Assembly: GCA_964384625.1 (NCBI GenBank)
Contig: CAYLNH010000251.1
Span: 1 to 10,888 of the forward strand
Direction of reading: 5' to 3'
Source of the DNA: CAYLNH01 sp964384625
GTDB taxonomy: Bacteria; Verrucomicrobiota; Lentisphaeria; JABSQK01
Length of the DNA: 10,888 bases
Below, one piece after another: positions 1-6,581 of this stretch. The notes beneath the pieces were generated by a model. It was not told where the DNA came from. It did not search any database and saw only the letters and a program-made list of their open reading frames with translations. The translations under genes and the position numbers were made by a program. Numbering within the stretch: the first letter of the stretch is position 1; each line of letters starts with the position of its first letter.

Positions 1-42
1 GCGAGGGTGCGGGATCTCTATGCGGACCGCGAAGGGCAGTAA
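1..42 (+). CDS. C-terminal end of an unidentified upstream gene (partial)
   Basis: Frame 1 is open from the window edge to a TAA at 40-42 and reads ARVRDLYADREGQ. Most third positions are G or C, as in the neighbouring genes. The fragment is too short to identify. A MoxR-family AAA+ ATPase is the usual gene before a DUF58/BatA pair, so this could be its tail, but nothing in 13 residues shows that. The other two forward frames are also open here, so even the coding status is tentative. Confidence 0.3.
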   Translation, partial: ARVRDLYADREGQ

Positions 43-56
43 TCGAGGGCTTACAC

Positions 57-70
57 GCAGTGCGCACTGC
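57..70. promoter_or_regulatory. perfect 14-bp palindrome, possible operator
   Basis: The sequence gcagtgcgcactgc equals its own reverse complement. It sits 15 bases after the putative stop at 40-42 and ends 4 bases before a candidate -35 element (74-79). A gapless dyad next to a promoter-like sequence fits a dimeric repressor site. It could instead form part of a terminator for the upstream gene, although no T-tract follows. Confidence 0.3.
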
Positions 71-73
71 TGA

Positions 74-101
74 TTGAACTCACGCTCACGCGTCATATCT
101 T
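74..101 (+). promoter_or_regulatory. candidate promoter for the DUF58-BatA pair
   Basis: TTGAAC (74-79) and TATCTT (96-101) are separated by 16 bases. Each matches 4 of 6 sigma-70 consensus positions. It lies upstream of the DUF58 gene in the only moderately AT-rich part of this gap. The call is weak because such matches arise by chance. Confidence 0.22.
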
Positions 102-288
102 AAACGGGCAGAATCCCGGCGGCCGAGTCCTGAAGCCGGCCGCGAGCCGGTCCGCCTGCGGCGGCACAACCCTGAGACGGGCCGCAGGCCCTGCGGCTGC
201 CCAACGGGCAGCAGTGAACCGAAGTGAACGACAACCCTGCCAGCCACAGGCTGGTCCGTCGATGGCGAAAACCGCTGGATCTCCAAGC
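102..288 (+). other. hairpin-rich leader upstream of the DUF58 gene
   Basis: No convincing gene is seen. Three perfect short hairpins occur: 181-187 with 191-197 (7 bp, 3-base loop), 196-202 with 206-212 (7 bp, 3-base loop, sharing bases 196-197 with the first so the two compete at their junction), and 240-245 with 249-254 (6 bp, 3-base loop). If transcription starts near 107, all of these fall in the mRNA leader. The minus strand of roughly 100-180 reads like an intergenic dispersed repeat (its translation ends in AGILPV), but only one copy is in view. Confidence 0.35.
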
Positions 289-1179
289 ATGTCCGAACAG
301 TTTCTTGATCCGAAAACACTGGCGCAGATCGACAACTTCGCGGTCCTGGCGCGGAATGTAGTCGAGGGGTTTATCTCCGGCCTGCACCGCGGGCTTTATC
401 ACGGGTTCGGCAGCGAGTTCGTGCAATACCGCCACTACAACCGCGGCGACGACCCGAAGTACGTCGACTGGAAGGCCTATGCCCGGCTGAATCGGCTGCT
501 GCTGAAGGTGTTTCAGGAGGAAACCAACTGCAACTGTTACATCGTTCTCGATGCCAGTGCCTCCATGGCCTATGCCGGCCCGGAGCGGGTCAGTAAGTTT
601 CACTACGGCCGGATGATCGCCGCCTGCCTGGCCTATCTCGCCAACCGCCAGGGCGACAACCCCGGGTTGTTCGGCTACAGCGACTCGCTGCGCAGCCAGA
701 TCAAACCCGGTCACCGCCCCGGGCAGGTGCAGCGCCTGGCCGCCGAACTGGCCCGGCTCGACGCGCGCGGTCCCTGCGACCACCGAAAGGTGCTGGCGTA
801 TCTGGCCGAGCACTTCAACCGGCGCGGCGTCATCGTCATGATCAGCGACTTCCTCGATGCCGACGAAGCCCTCGTCCGGCACGTCAAGCATTTTCGCGCC
901 TCGCACCATGACGTGATTCTGTTTCATATCCTTGACGACGACGAGATTGATTTTGATCTGGACGGGACGATTCGATTTGTTGACAGCGAATCCGCGGCGG
1001 AGATCGTCACGGCGCCGACCGCGGTGCGGGAGGACTACCGGACTGCCGTGCAGCAGTATCTGTCGAACTTCGAACGGTTCTGCCGGCAGCACGAAGTTGA
1101 CTACTGCCGGTGTCGGACGTCGGCGCCGCTGGATCAGGTGTTGGCGGCGTACCTCCACCGGCGGGAGAGTTTCAAGTAA
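289..1179 (+). CDS. DUF58 domain protein (VWA-like, MoxR/BatA-associated)
   Basis: A 296-residue cytosolic protein of the DUF58 family, which is almost always encoded beside MoxR AAA+ ATPases and BatA-like VWA membrane proteins. The complex is thought to act in chaperone-like maturation or envelope stress; the exact role here is unknown. The hallmark GDDPKYVDW is at about residues 53-61, preceded by an N-terminal segment (VVEGFISGLHRG, 24-35) typical of the family. A VWA-like core begins with the metal-site motif DASASM (D88, S90, S92), and a second strand, VIVMISDFLD, is at 181-190. No signal peptide or membrane helix is present. The start is uncertain: ATG 289 begins where family similarity begins, but in-frame ATG 262 and GTG 214 are possible, and none has a clear Shine-Dalgarno sequence. 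The stop overlaps the next start by one base (TAATG). Confidence 0.9.
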   Translation: MSEQFLDPKTLAQIDNFAVLARNVVEGFISGLHRGLYHGFGSEFVQYRHYNRGDDPKYVDWKAYARLNRLLLKVFQEETNCNCYIVLDASASMAYAGPERVSKFHYGRMIAACLAYLANRQGDNPGLFGYSDSLRSQIKPGHRPGQVQRLAAELARLDARGPCDHRKVLAYLAEHFNRRGVIVMISDFLDADEALVRHVKHFRASHHDVILFHILDDDEIDFDLDGTIRFVDSESAAEIVTAPTAVREDYRTAVQQYLSNFERFCRQHEVDYCRCRTSAPLDQVLAAYLHRRESFK

Positions 1180-3140
1180 TGGCGTTCACGGCCCCCATTT
1201 TTCTGACGGCACTCGCGGCCCTGGCCGTGCCGCTGGTACTGCACCTCATGCACCGGCAGATGCCGCGGAAGCTGGTCTTCCCCAGTATCCGTTTCATCTT
1301 CAAGGGGCGCGAGCCGCATCAGGGCCGGCGCGGACTGCGGGAGATCCTGACGTTGCTGGCGCGGCTGATCGTGCTGGCCGGCGTCGTCCTGCTGTTCGCC
1401 GAACCGTATTGGCGGGCCGAGACCGGCGGCCCGGGCGGCGGCGATCGCAAAGCCGGGGAAGTCGTTCTCTTCTTCGACCTCTCGGCCAGCCTGCACGCCG
1501 CCGATTTCGAAGCCCTTGCGAAGCGCGGTGCCAGGGAGGTCCTGGCGCGCCATCCCGGGGCGCGGCTGGCTCTGGTGGCCTCATCAAACAAGACCGAAAC
1601 ACGGTTGCCGCTGGGCAGCAGTGAAACGCTTGTCAAACAGACGGCCGCCAAGTTGCGGCCCACCGTTTTTCGCGGCGACCATCAGGCCGCCTTGACAGAG
1701 GCGCAGGGGCTGTTCAGCGACGTCGAAGGCGTGCCGCGGCATCTGGTTGTCGTCACCGATCTCCAGAGCGCCGACTGGAGCAGCGTCGATCTGGGCGGCT
1801 TCAACCAGCTTGCCGAGGTGCAGTTTATCACCCCGGAAAAGGAATGGGTGCACAACGTCGGTATCCTGCGGGTGCTGGCCGAAAGCCATGTTCGCGGGGA
1901 AACCCGAACGCTGGAGAGCACAGTTCGACTGCGCAACTTCGGCCTGGCGCCGGCCGCCGTGGAATTGACGGTGACCGCCGGCAGCCGCAGTGCCTCGCGG
2001 CGGGTAACGCTGCGCAGCGGCACGACGGAAACCTATGTCGTGCGGCTGGAGAACCCCGAGTCCCAGATTGCCGTCGTCAGTATCACGCCGGACCGCTATG
2101 TTCTGGACGACACCTATCATCTGTGGATCGGGCCGCGACCGCCGGTGCGGACCGGGATCGTGGCTGCCCGCGACGGCGCGAAACAGCTTGAAGCGTTCTT
2201 TCTGCGCAAAGCGCTGGTGGTCAAGCAGGCGGGTTTCGAGTCGTACGAAGTCAAACTGCTGGTGCCGGATTTCATGCTGACGCAGGGCGTGCGGCCGTTT
2301 CAGGCGCTGTTTGTGCTCGACGCGATCAAGGATTACTCGGAGATCGAGATGCAGTCGCTGGCCGCCTGGGTGAAAGACGGCGGCTGTCTGGTCTATTTCG
2401 CCGGCCGACAGGCCGCCGATTGCCTGCGCAACCTGGCCACGGCCAAGTTGGCCGACAGCAGGTTTCTCGGCTTTCAGGGCGACCTCGACCAACTGGATTC
2501 GACGAGTCTGCGGTCATTGGCGCCGGGGGCGGCGGCGGTCTCGGTCTTCGCCGATGAACCCAGTGATCTGTTCACCTTTCCGATCTACCGCTACTGCCGG
2601 ATCAAACCGCCTGCCGACGTCCAGCCGCTGTTGACCCTGCGCGACGGCGACCCGTTCCTGATCCAGGAGAATCGTGAACGCGGCTCCGTCTTCGTCTTCG
2701 CCGCCAACCTGTCGCCGGCCTGGAGCGACTTGCCGACGTCGATGTCGTTTGTGCCGCTGATCCGCCAGATTCTCGAAGCGCGGGTTGCCGCCGACCATGG
2801 CATCGTGAAACTCGAACCGGGGGAAAACGTCGAGACCAAGCTTGCCGAATTCGGTCTACAGCCGGCGAACCCGGTGCCGATCGAACCCGGCGTGACGGTG
2901 ATCGACAGCATGCCCGCCGAAATCAACATCACCCGGGCGGAATCCGATCCCGGTCGGCTGGACGAAGTCCAGGCGGTTGGCCGGCTTCTCAGTCGGGATG
3001 CAGGCTTCGGCCGCGCGCCTGCCGCCGCCGGCGTCCAGCCCGAACCGATCAACGGACTGCTGGCCTGGGTCCTTCTTGCTTTCCTTTTCCTCGAAATCGT
3101 CCTGGCCAATTTTGAACCGCGCGGCAAGCCGGTACGCTGA
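1179..3140 (+). CDS. BatA-like membrane protein with VWA domain
   Basis: A 653-residue protein with the BatA / aerotolerance-regulator N-terminal domain. Transmembrane helix 1 is at about residues 4-24, followed by the family signature HRQMPRKLVFPSIRFI (25-40). Helix 2 is at about 56-75. A VWA domain carries the metal-site motif DLSAS (D100, S102, S104) and a later aspartate in VVVTDLQ (D194). A large probably periplasmic region follows, including a Rossmann-like part around 373-410 (ALFVLDAIKDYSEIE, then GGCLVYFAG) of the glutamine-amidotransferase-like type common in long planctomycete homologues. A C-terminal helix at about 627-644 re-anchors the protein and ends in a short basic tail. ATG 1179 is chosen because it overlaps the DUF58 stop and begins exactly at the first membrane helix. 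The neighbour suggests co-function with DUF58 and an off-window MoxR ATPase. The substrate is unknown. Confidence 0.88.
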   Translation: MAFTAPIFLTALAALAVPLVLHLMHRQMPRKLVFPSIRFIFKGREPHQGRRGLREILTLLARLIVLAGVVLLFAEPYWRAETGGPGGGDRKAGEVVLFFDLSASLHAADFEALAKRGAREVLARHPGARLALVASSNKTETRLPLGSSETLVKQTAAKLRPTVFRGDHQAALTEAQGLFSDVEGVPRHLVVVTDLQSADWSSVDLGGFNQLAEVQFITPEKEWVHNVGILRVLAESHVRGETRTLESTVRLRNFGLAPAAVELTVTAGSRSASRRVTLRSGTTETYVVRLENPESQIAVVSITPDRYVLDDTYHLWIGPRPPVRTGIVAARDGAKQLEAFFLRKALVVKQAGFESYEVKLLVPDFMLTQGVRPFQALFVLDAIKDYSEIEMQSLAAWVKDGGCLVYFAGRQAADCLRNLATAKLADSRFLGFQGDLDQLDSTSLRSLAPGAAAVSVFADEPSDLFTFPIYRYCRIKPPADVQPLLTLRDGDPFLIQENRERGSVFVFAANLSPAWSDLPTSMSFVPLIRQILEARVAADHGIVKLEPGENVETKLAEFGLQPANPVPIEPGVTVIDSMPAEINITRAESDPGRLDEVQAVGRLLSRDAGFGRAPAAAGVQPEPINGLLAWVLLAFLFLEIVLANFEPRGKPVR

Positions 3141-3162
3141 GTCGATAGACTCGCCCGCCGTT

Positions 3163-3181
3163 CCCCAGGCTGAGCCTGGGG
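3163..3181. repeat. REP-like palindrome between convergent genes
   Basis: A perfect 8-bp stem (ccccaggc / gcctgggg) with a 3-base loop (tga) lies 22 bases after the BatA-like stop. An outer 5-bp pairing (3152-3156 with 3187-3191) can extend it imperfectly. There is no T-tract on either strand, so it is not a classical intrinsic terminator. Short GC-rich palindromes of this kind are often dispersed REP-like elements in high-GC genomes. It may still help end or protect the upstream mRNA. Confidence 0.45.
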
Positions 3182-3218
3182 TCTCTGGGCGGAGAGGAAA
3201 AACCGAATCGCGCGCCCT

Positions 3219-3252
3219 TTTCGCGGACCGTGTTGCTGCACCTGCCGCGAAA
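3219..3252. repeat. inverted repeat, 8-bp arms, in convergent gap
   Basis: Arms tttcgcgg (3219-3226) and ccgcgaaa (3245-3252) are perfect reverse complements separated by 18 bases. No gene is seen in this part of the gap. Its function is unknown; it could be RNA structure or a spaced protein-binding dyad. Confidence 0.3.
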
Positions 3253-3284
3253 CGAGAGGGGACGGCTTTTAGCGGGGAGGGACG

Positions 3285-3304
3285 CTGCTGATTACCATCA
3301 GCAG
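3285..3304 (-). terminator. terminator-like hairpin after the DUF4230-like gene
   Basis: A perfect 8-bp stem (ctgctgat / atcagcag) with a 4-base loop lies 7 bases beyond the minus-strand stop at 3312. On the minus strand it is followed by a pyrimidine-rich but C-dominated stretch rather than a clean U-tract, so termination is plausible but not certain. The hairpin would form on either strand in this convergent gap. Confidence 0.4.
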
Positions 3305-3311
3305 GCCGCGG

Positions 3312-4106
3312 TCAATCCTTCCCGGCGCCCGATTTCGGGTCGTCGGCAAACTGCACGTAAATGTGCTTCACCTGTTTCAGGCGTTCGTCGCCGACCGTTT
3401 GAAACAGTTGCTGAAAGAATCGGCGCAGGTTCTGCCGGCATTGTTCCCGGTGCTTATGGCGAAAGGACTTGCTCTTCACGTGCGGGATCAAACGCAGCCG
3501 CACCTGCTTCAGAAGTTCGTCGCGTTCTTTCTTGCCGCTGATCATAAAGTCTTCTTCGATGACCCAGCCCTGGAGTTTCTCGGGCGGAACATTGACTTCA
3601 TCGACGACGTATGCCGGCGCGCGGATGCGTGCCATATCGCCGTCGATCTCGACCTGCCATTGATCCGCGTTGTCAAAGTCGACTTCAAACTCGACGGACG
3701 CCTGGCATTTGGTGATGATATGCGCTTCCGTCCGATTCCAGTCGGAGTCCATCACCTGCTTCTTGATCCAGTCGGGCGCCAGTCGCGCGACGCGATCGGT
3801 CATCGACCCCTTCTTGATCGAGACGATATCGCGTTCCACGCGGTGTTCCTGCCAATACTCCAGCTCGACTTCAAGGAGTTCCAGGCGCTGCCGATTTTTC
3901 ACCAGATTGGTGACGATCAGTTCGAACGGTGCGGCCGGCCGGGGGTTCTGGGAAATCACCGGCGGCGGCTTGCCGGAGGGGTCATTCCACGGGCGCCAGA
4001 GCGCCACGATCAGGACCGCGGCCAGCAGGAAAATAATCAGGATATACGGCCACCGGCGGGCCGCCGGCGGTCCCGGCGTTACGGCCGCAGTCTCGTCTTT
4101 GTTCAT
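3312..4106 (-). CDS. single-pass membrane protein resembling DUF4230
   Basis: A 264-residue protein with a short cytosolic tail rich in Thr, Pro and Ala, one membrane helix at about residues 20-37 (WPYILIIFLLAAVLIVALW), a Pro-rich linker (44-60) and an extracytoplasmic domain. The domain has strands around 75-86 and 128-146 (IITKCQASVEFEVDF), then QWQVEIDGDMARIRAP (149-164), and an amphipathic helical C-terminus at 192-238. This order (membrane anchor, beta strands ending in a short Pro motif, then a long charged helix) resembles the DUF4230 family of unknown function; the assignment is by eye. The start MNKDE is chosen because GGAGG (4114-4118) lies 7 bases upstream. An upstream in-frame ATG at 4112 would sit too close to that site. 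It follows the kinase gene by 43 bases and is probably co-transcribed with it. Confidence 0.7.
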   Translation of the reverse strand: MNKDETAAVTPGPPAARRWPYILIIFLLAAVLIVALWRPWNDPSGKPPPVISQNPRPAAPFELIVTNLVKNRQRLELLEVELEYWQEHRVERDIVSIKKGSMTDRVARLAPDWIKKQVMDSDWNRTEAHIITKCQASVEFEVDFDNADQWQVEIDGDMARIRAPAYVVDEVNVPPEKLQGWVIEEDFMISGKKERDELLKQVRLRLIPHVKSKSFRHKHREQCRQNLRRFFQQLFQTVGDERLKQVKHIYVQFADDPKSGAGKD

Positions 4107-4149
4107 TGGCATGCCTCCCTGTTCAACCAATCTTTACGCAAACCCGGTC

Positions 4150-5229
4150 CTAAACTTCCAATGCGGCGATCGCCCCGGCCATGTCCGTGGCCGACGCATA
4201 ACGGCGGGCCTGGTCTTCGTGCATGGCGCAGGCGCAGATTTCGTCCCAGGCCGGATCGACCCGGTGCGGTCGCAGTTCGCTGGCCCGGCGCAGCGGCAAC
4301 CCGGTGGCGCCGACCAACAGCCGGTAGAGCATCAGGCCCATCGCGTAGATGTCCGTCTGCACGGATGTGGGTTCACCGTCGCGCTGCTGCGGACTCATAT
4401 AGTCGTAGGACAGCAGCAGGGAGTCGGTGTCGGAGCCCGAGCCCTGTCCCTCCTGACGCAGTCTGATCGCGGTATCGACACTCGTGCGGAATTCTTGCTC
4501 GCCCAGCAACTGGACCAAACCGAAATCGGTCACTTTCAGTTCGACGCGCCAATACGTGTCCTCGCCGCGATGGATGTTGCCTTTGAAGCGGAAGAGGATG
4601 TTCGCCGGTTTCAGGTCGCAGTGCAGGATGCCGTGCCGGTGCATATGCGCCATGGCATCAAGCAGGTGCAGAAAGATCTTGCGCAGGACCGCCGGTTCGA
4701 TCATGCCGCCGCAAAGCCGGGCGTAATCGTGCAGGCTCATCGGCGTGCCGTACGGCCCGAGATACAGCTCGAGCACAAGGTAGTGCAGGTCTTTGAAGGT
4801 GCGGATCTCCGCCGGGGTCACGACCGCACTGTGACTGATGCGCTCCAGCAACTCCACCCGGCGCCGGAAACGGGTGAGCTCCTCGGTCTCCTCTTCGTAC
4901 TGCGGCAGGGCCAGGAATTTCAGAGCGACTTCGGCGGCGGTTTCCTGGTTCAGCGCGCGGAACACGACGCCGTTGCCGCCGACGCCGATCCGGTTGACGA
5001 TGAAGAACTCATCAACATGCATTGCCGGCCGCACGGTGCGCACGATTTTCCAGGAGTGCGGCAGCAGGTCGGCTTCGGGTTCAACCGGTTCGGGGAGCGT
5101 CTCCGGGGCTGCGGGAATGGGGACGTCGGCAACCGTCTCGGGCGACGCGGCCGCATCCGGGACGGGGACGTCCGGCCGGGTCTCGGGCAATTCGGTGCGA
5201 GCGGGGTCGGGCTTTGGGCGGGATGACAT
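4150..5229 (-). CDS. Hanks-type Ser/Thr protein kinase, cytosolic
   Basis: A 359-residue eukaryotic-like kinase. Residues 1-58 are a Pro/Glu-rich low-complexity tail with imperfect repeats beginning ET. The kinase domain spans about 74-357: Gly loop GVGGNGVVF (82-90), ATP-binding lysine in VALK (K104), catalytic loop HCDLKPAN (D205, N210), DFG (235-237), SPQ in place of APE (279-281), and a helix-F aspartate (D293). Phosphorylation chemistry looks intact, but three conserved charged positions differ: the helix-C glutamate aligns with R124, the HRD arginine is C204, and the APE glutamate is Q281. The activation segment is long (235-281) with a Gly/Ser/Asp-rich insert. No membrane helix or sensor domain is present, unlike many family members. 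AAGGA (5236-5240) lies 6 bases before the ATG. It probably forms an operon with the downstream membrane protein; its substrates are unknown. Confidence 0.9.
   Translation of the reverse strand: MSSRPKPDPARTELPETRPDVPVPDAAASPETVADVPIPAAPETLPEPVEPEADLLPHSWKIVRTVRPAMHVDEFFIVNRIGVGGNGVVFRALNQETAAEVALKFLALPQYEEETEELTRFRRRVELLERISHSAVVTPAEIRTFKDLHYLVLELYLGPYGTPMSLHDYARLCGGMIEPAVLRKIFLHLLDAMAHMHRHGILHCDLKPANILFRFKGNIHRGEDTYWRVELKVTDFGLVQLLGEQEFRTSVDTAIRLRQEGQGSGSDTDSLLLSYDYMSPQQRDGEPTSVQTDIYAMGLMLYRLLVGATGLPLRRASELRPHRVDPAWDEICACAMHEDQARRYASATDMAGAIAALEV
5119..5188. repeat. 45-base tandem repeat in the kinase N-terminal tail
   Basis: Two 25-base units, 5119-5143 and 5164-5188, begin with the same 9 bases (ggggacgtc) and end with the same 8 (tctcgggc). 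They are offset by exactly 45 bases (15 codons). On the coding strand they give the repeated peptides ETRPDVPVP and ETVADVPIP; a weaker third unit (ETLPEPVEP) follows at the protein level. In-frame periodicity suggests expansion of a disordered linker by duplication. Confidence 0.6.
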
Positions 5230-5273
5230 GCGCGGTCCTTTCTGCGAATGGCGGCTCCCGATGCCGAAGTACT

Positions 5274-5302
5274 AAGATACTGAGCCGGGCCGGCCAATAC
5301 AA
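5274..5302 (-). promoter_or_regulatory. candidate promoter for kinase / DUF4230-like pair
   Basis: On the minus strand TTGTAT (5297-5302) and TATCTT (5274-5279) are 17 bases apart, about 45 bases upstream of the kinase start. The -10 matches 4 of 6 consensus bases, while the -35 matches only its first three. It is supported mainly by position and by the local AT content in a GC-rich gap. Confidence 0.27.
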
Positions 5303-5334
5303 CCCTGCCTCCTGGATCTGCCCGCCGTAAGGGC

Positions 5335-5365
5335 GCCGGAAACATCCGGCATTGCGTGCCGCAAT
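5335..5365. repeat. two adjacent hairpins downstream of the Ppx/GppA gene
   Basis: Bases 5335-5340 pair perfectly with 5345-5350 (6 bp, 4-base loop). Directly after, 5351-5355 pairs with 5361-5365 (5 bp, 5-base loop). They lie in the 203-base gap between the Ppx/GppA stop and the kinase start. No U-tract follows on the minus strand, so a role in 3' end formation is possible but not shown. I see no gene in the rest of the gap (5230-5432). Confidence 0.3.
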
Positions 5366-5432
5366 TGTGAAAACCGACAGACCCGAATCCGGGCGCGCGG
5401 CGGCGGCGGAAGGCCCGCCGAGGTCATCGGGG

Positions 5433-6581
5433 TCAGGCTTCCTCGCACGCGCTCAAGGCGCCGACCTTGCCGTTGTTCGGCAGTTCCGAAAGCGGCCGGC
5501 CAATGGCGTATTGCCAGGCGTAAGCGCCGTAACGCAGGCCATAACCGCAGATCCGCAGATGGTCGAGATTGAACTTGCTCAGTACCCGAACGTAAACCGG
5601 GGGGCCGTAGACCCGGTCAAGCAGGCGTTCGAGGTCCAGGTACTGCGGGGCATTGCGCGACTGCAGGGAGTCCGCCAGTTCCTTCAGTTCATGCGGCATG
5701 TTTGCCAGCCGCGCGACCGCCCGGCCGGCGTCGGTCAGCAGCATGTTGCCGTCTACCACCTGGTTGTGAACGCTGTAGTTCGAGCCTTGCACGCAATTGG
5801 TGATTGCCGCCCCCATGCCGTAGGCGTGCAGACGTTTGCCGGCCAGTTCGGGGTAGCCTTCCCAGTCGTTGATCTTGTGTGCAATGAAGGCCTGGATCAT
5901 CTCGATCTGCTGTTCGACCCAGGCCGGGTCGCCGTTGATGTTGTCGGTGTTGAAGAACTCCTGCCGCAAAGCGATCGTGCCCAACCCGTCAAATGTATGC
6001 GTCCGCAATTCCTGGACGCCGCCCATGGTCAGGTAACTGACCTCCATCGACCCGCCGCCCTGGTCCAGCAGCAGAATCACATCGTCTTCACCGAGAGTGT
6101 GGACGTCGGAATTCCGCCGGAACGAATAGGTATGGCCGATCGCCTGGATCGTCAGGCGGGCTTCGGCGGCGGCGGACAGCACATGCACCTGGATGCCGGT
6201 CTCGCGCAGGACCTCCTCCAGCACGTCCCGGCAGTTGGTCATCCAACGGAATACCGCCGTGCCGATGGCCGAGATGTCCTGTTCGTCGACGCCGTGGTCC
6301 ATCAGGATCCCCTTGAGCGTCCGCAGGAAGGTATAGAGCTCCTGCATCTTGTGGCTTTCGGCCAGGTCGATCAGGCGGGAGTCCGGGTTGAGGTCGTCCC
6401 CCAGATTCAGGATCTGCCCGAGATTGCAGAAGGTATTGCGCCGCCATTCGATGGCGGGCACGGCTTTCGGGCCGACAATCAACCGCACCGCGCGGGTGCC
6501 GATATCAAAAATCGCTACTTTCTGTCCGGGCGTATCTTGAAGATAATTCTCAAGCCTGCCGCAATCGTCTATCGATACCAT
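5433..6581 (-). CDS. Ppx/GppA phosphatase family protein (divergent)
   Basis: A 382-residue protein of the ASKHA-fold Ppx/GppA family, whose characterised members hydrolyse polyphosphate or convert pppGpp to ppGpp. The first phosphate motif is FDIGTRAVRLIVG (25-37). ISAIGTAVFRWMTN (103-116) and GIQVHVLSAAAEARL (129-143) follow, where E140 fits the catalytic glutamate position. The second phosphate motif DQGGGSME is at 173-180. GYGLRYGAY (346-354) matches the usual GLREG region near the end of the core. It lacks a C-terminal HD-type domain and is closer in size to short GppA-like members. The common DIGSNS of motif 1 is DIGTRA here, so the Asn and Ser are changed and the natural substrate is uncertain. 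GGGAGAG (6585-6591) provides a close Shine-Dalgarno sequence before ATG 6581. It appears to be a single-gene unit. Confidence 0.85.
   Translation of the reverse strand: MVSIDDCGRLENYLQDTPGQKVAIFDIGTRAVRLIVGPKAVPAIEWRRNTFCNLGQILNLGDDLNPDSRLIDLAESHKMQELYTFLRTLKGILMDHGVDEQDISAIGTAVFRWMTNCRDVLEEVLRETGIQVHVLSAAAEARLTIQAIGHTYSFRRNSDVHTLGEDDVILLLDQGGGSMEVSYLTMGGVQELRTHTFDGLGTIALRQEFFNTDNINGDPAWVEQQIEMIQAFIAHKINDWEGYPELAGKRLHAYGMGAAITNCVQGSNYSVHNQVVDGNMLLTDAGRAVARLANMPHELKELADSLQSRNAPQYLDLERLLDRVYGPPVYVRVLSKFNLDHLRICGYGLRYGAYAWQYAIGRPLSELPNNGKVGALSACEEA

Noticed and set aside
100..1158. 352-codon minus-strand open frame opposite the DUF58 gene
   Set aside because: The opposite strand carries clear DUF58 motifs. 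The minus frame reads as Val/Gln/Arg-rich shadow sequence.
1584..2492. 302-codon minus-strand open frame inside the BatA-like gene
   Set aside because: It is antisense to the VWA and extracytoplasmic region of a well-supported gene and shows no domain.
3363..5226. Long plus-strand open frames (367 and 518 codons) opposite the kinase and membrane-protein genes
   Set aside because: They are antisense to genes with clear family motifs, show no recognisable domains, and are expected in GC-rich DNA.
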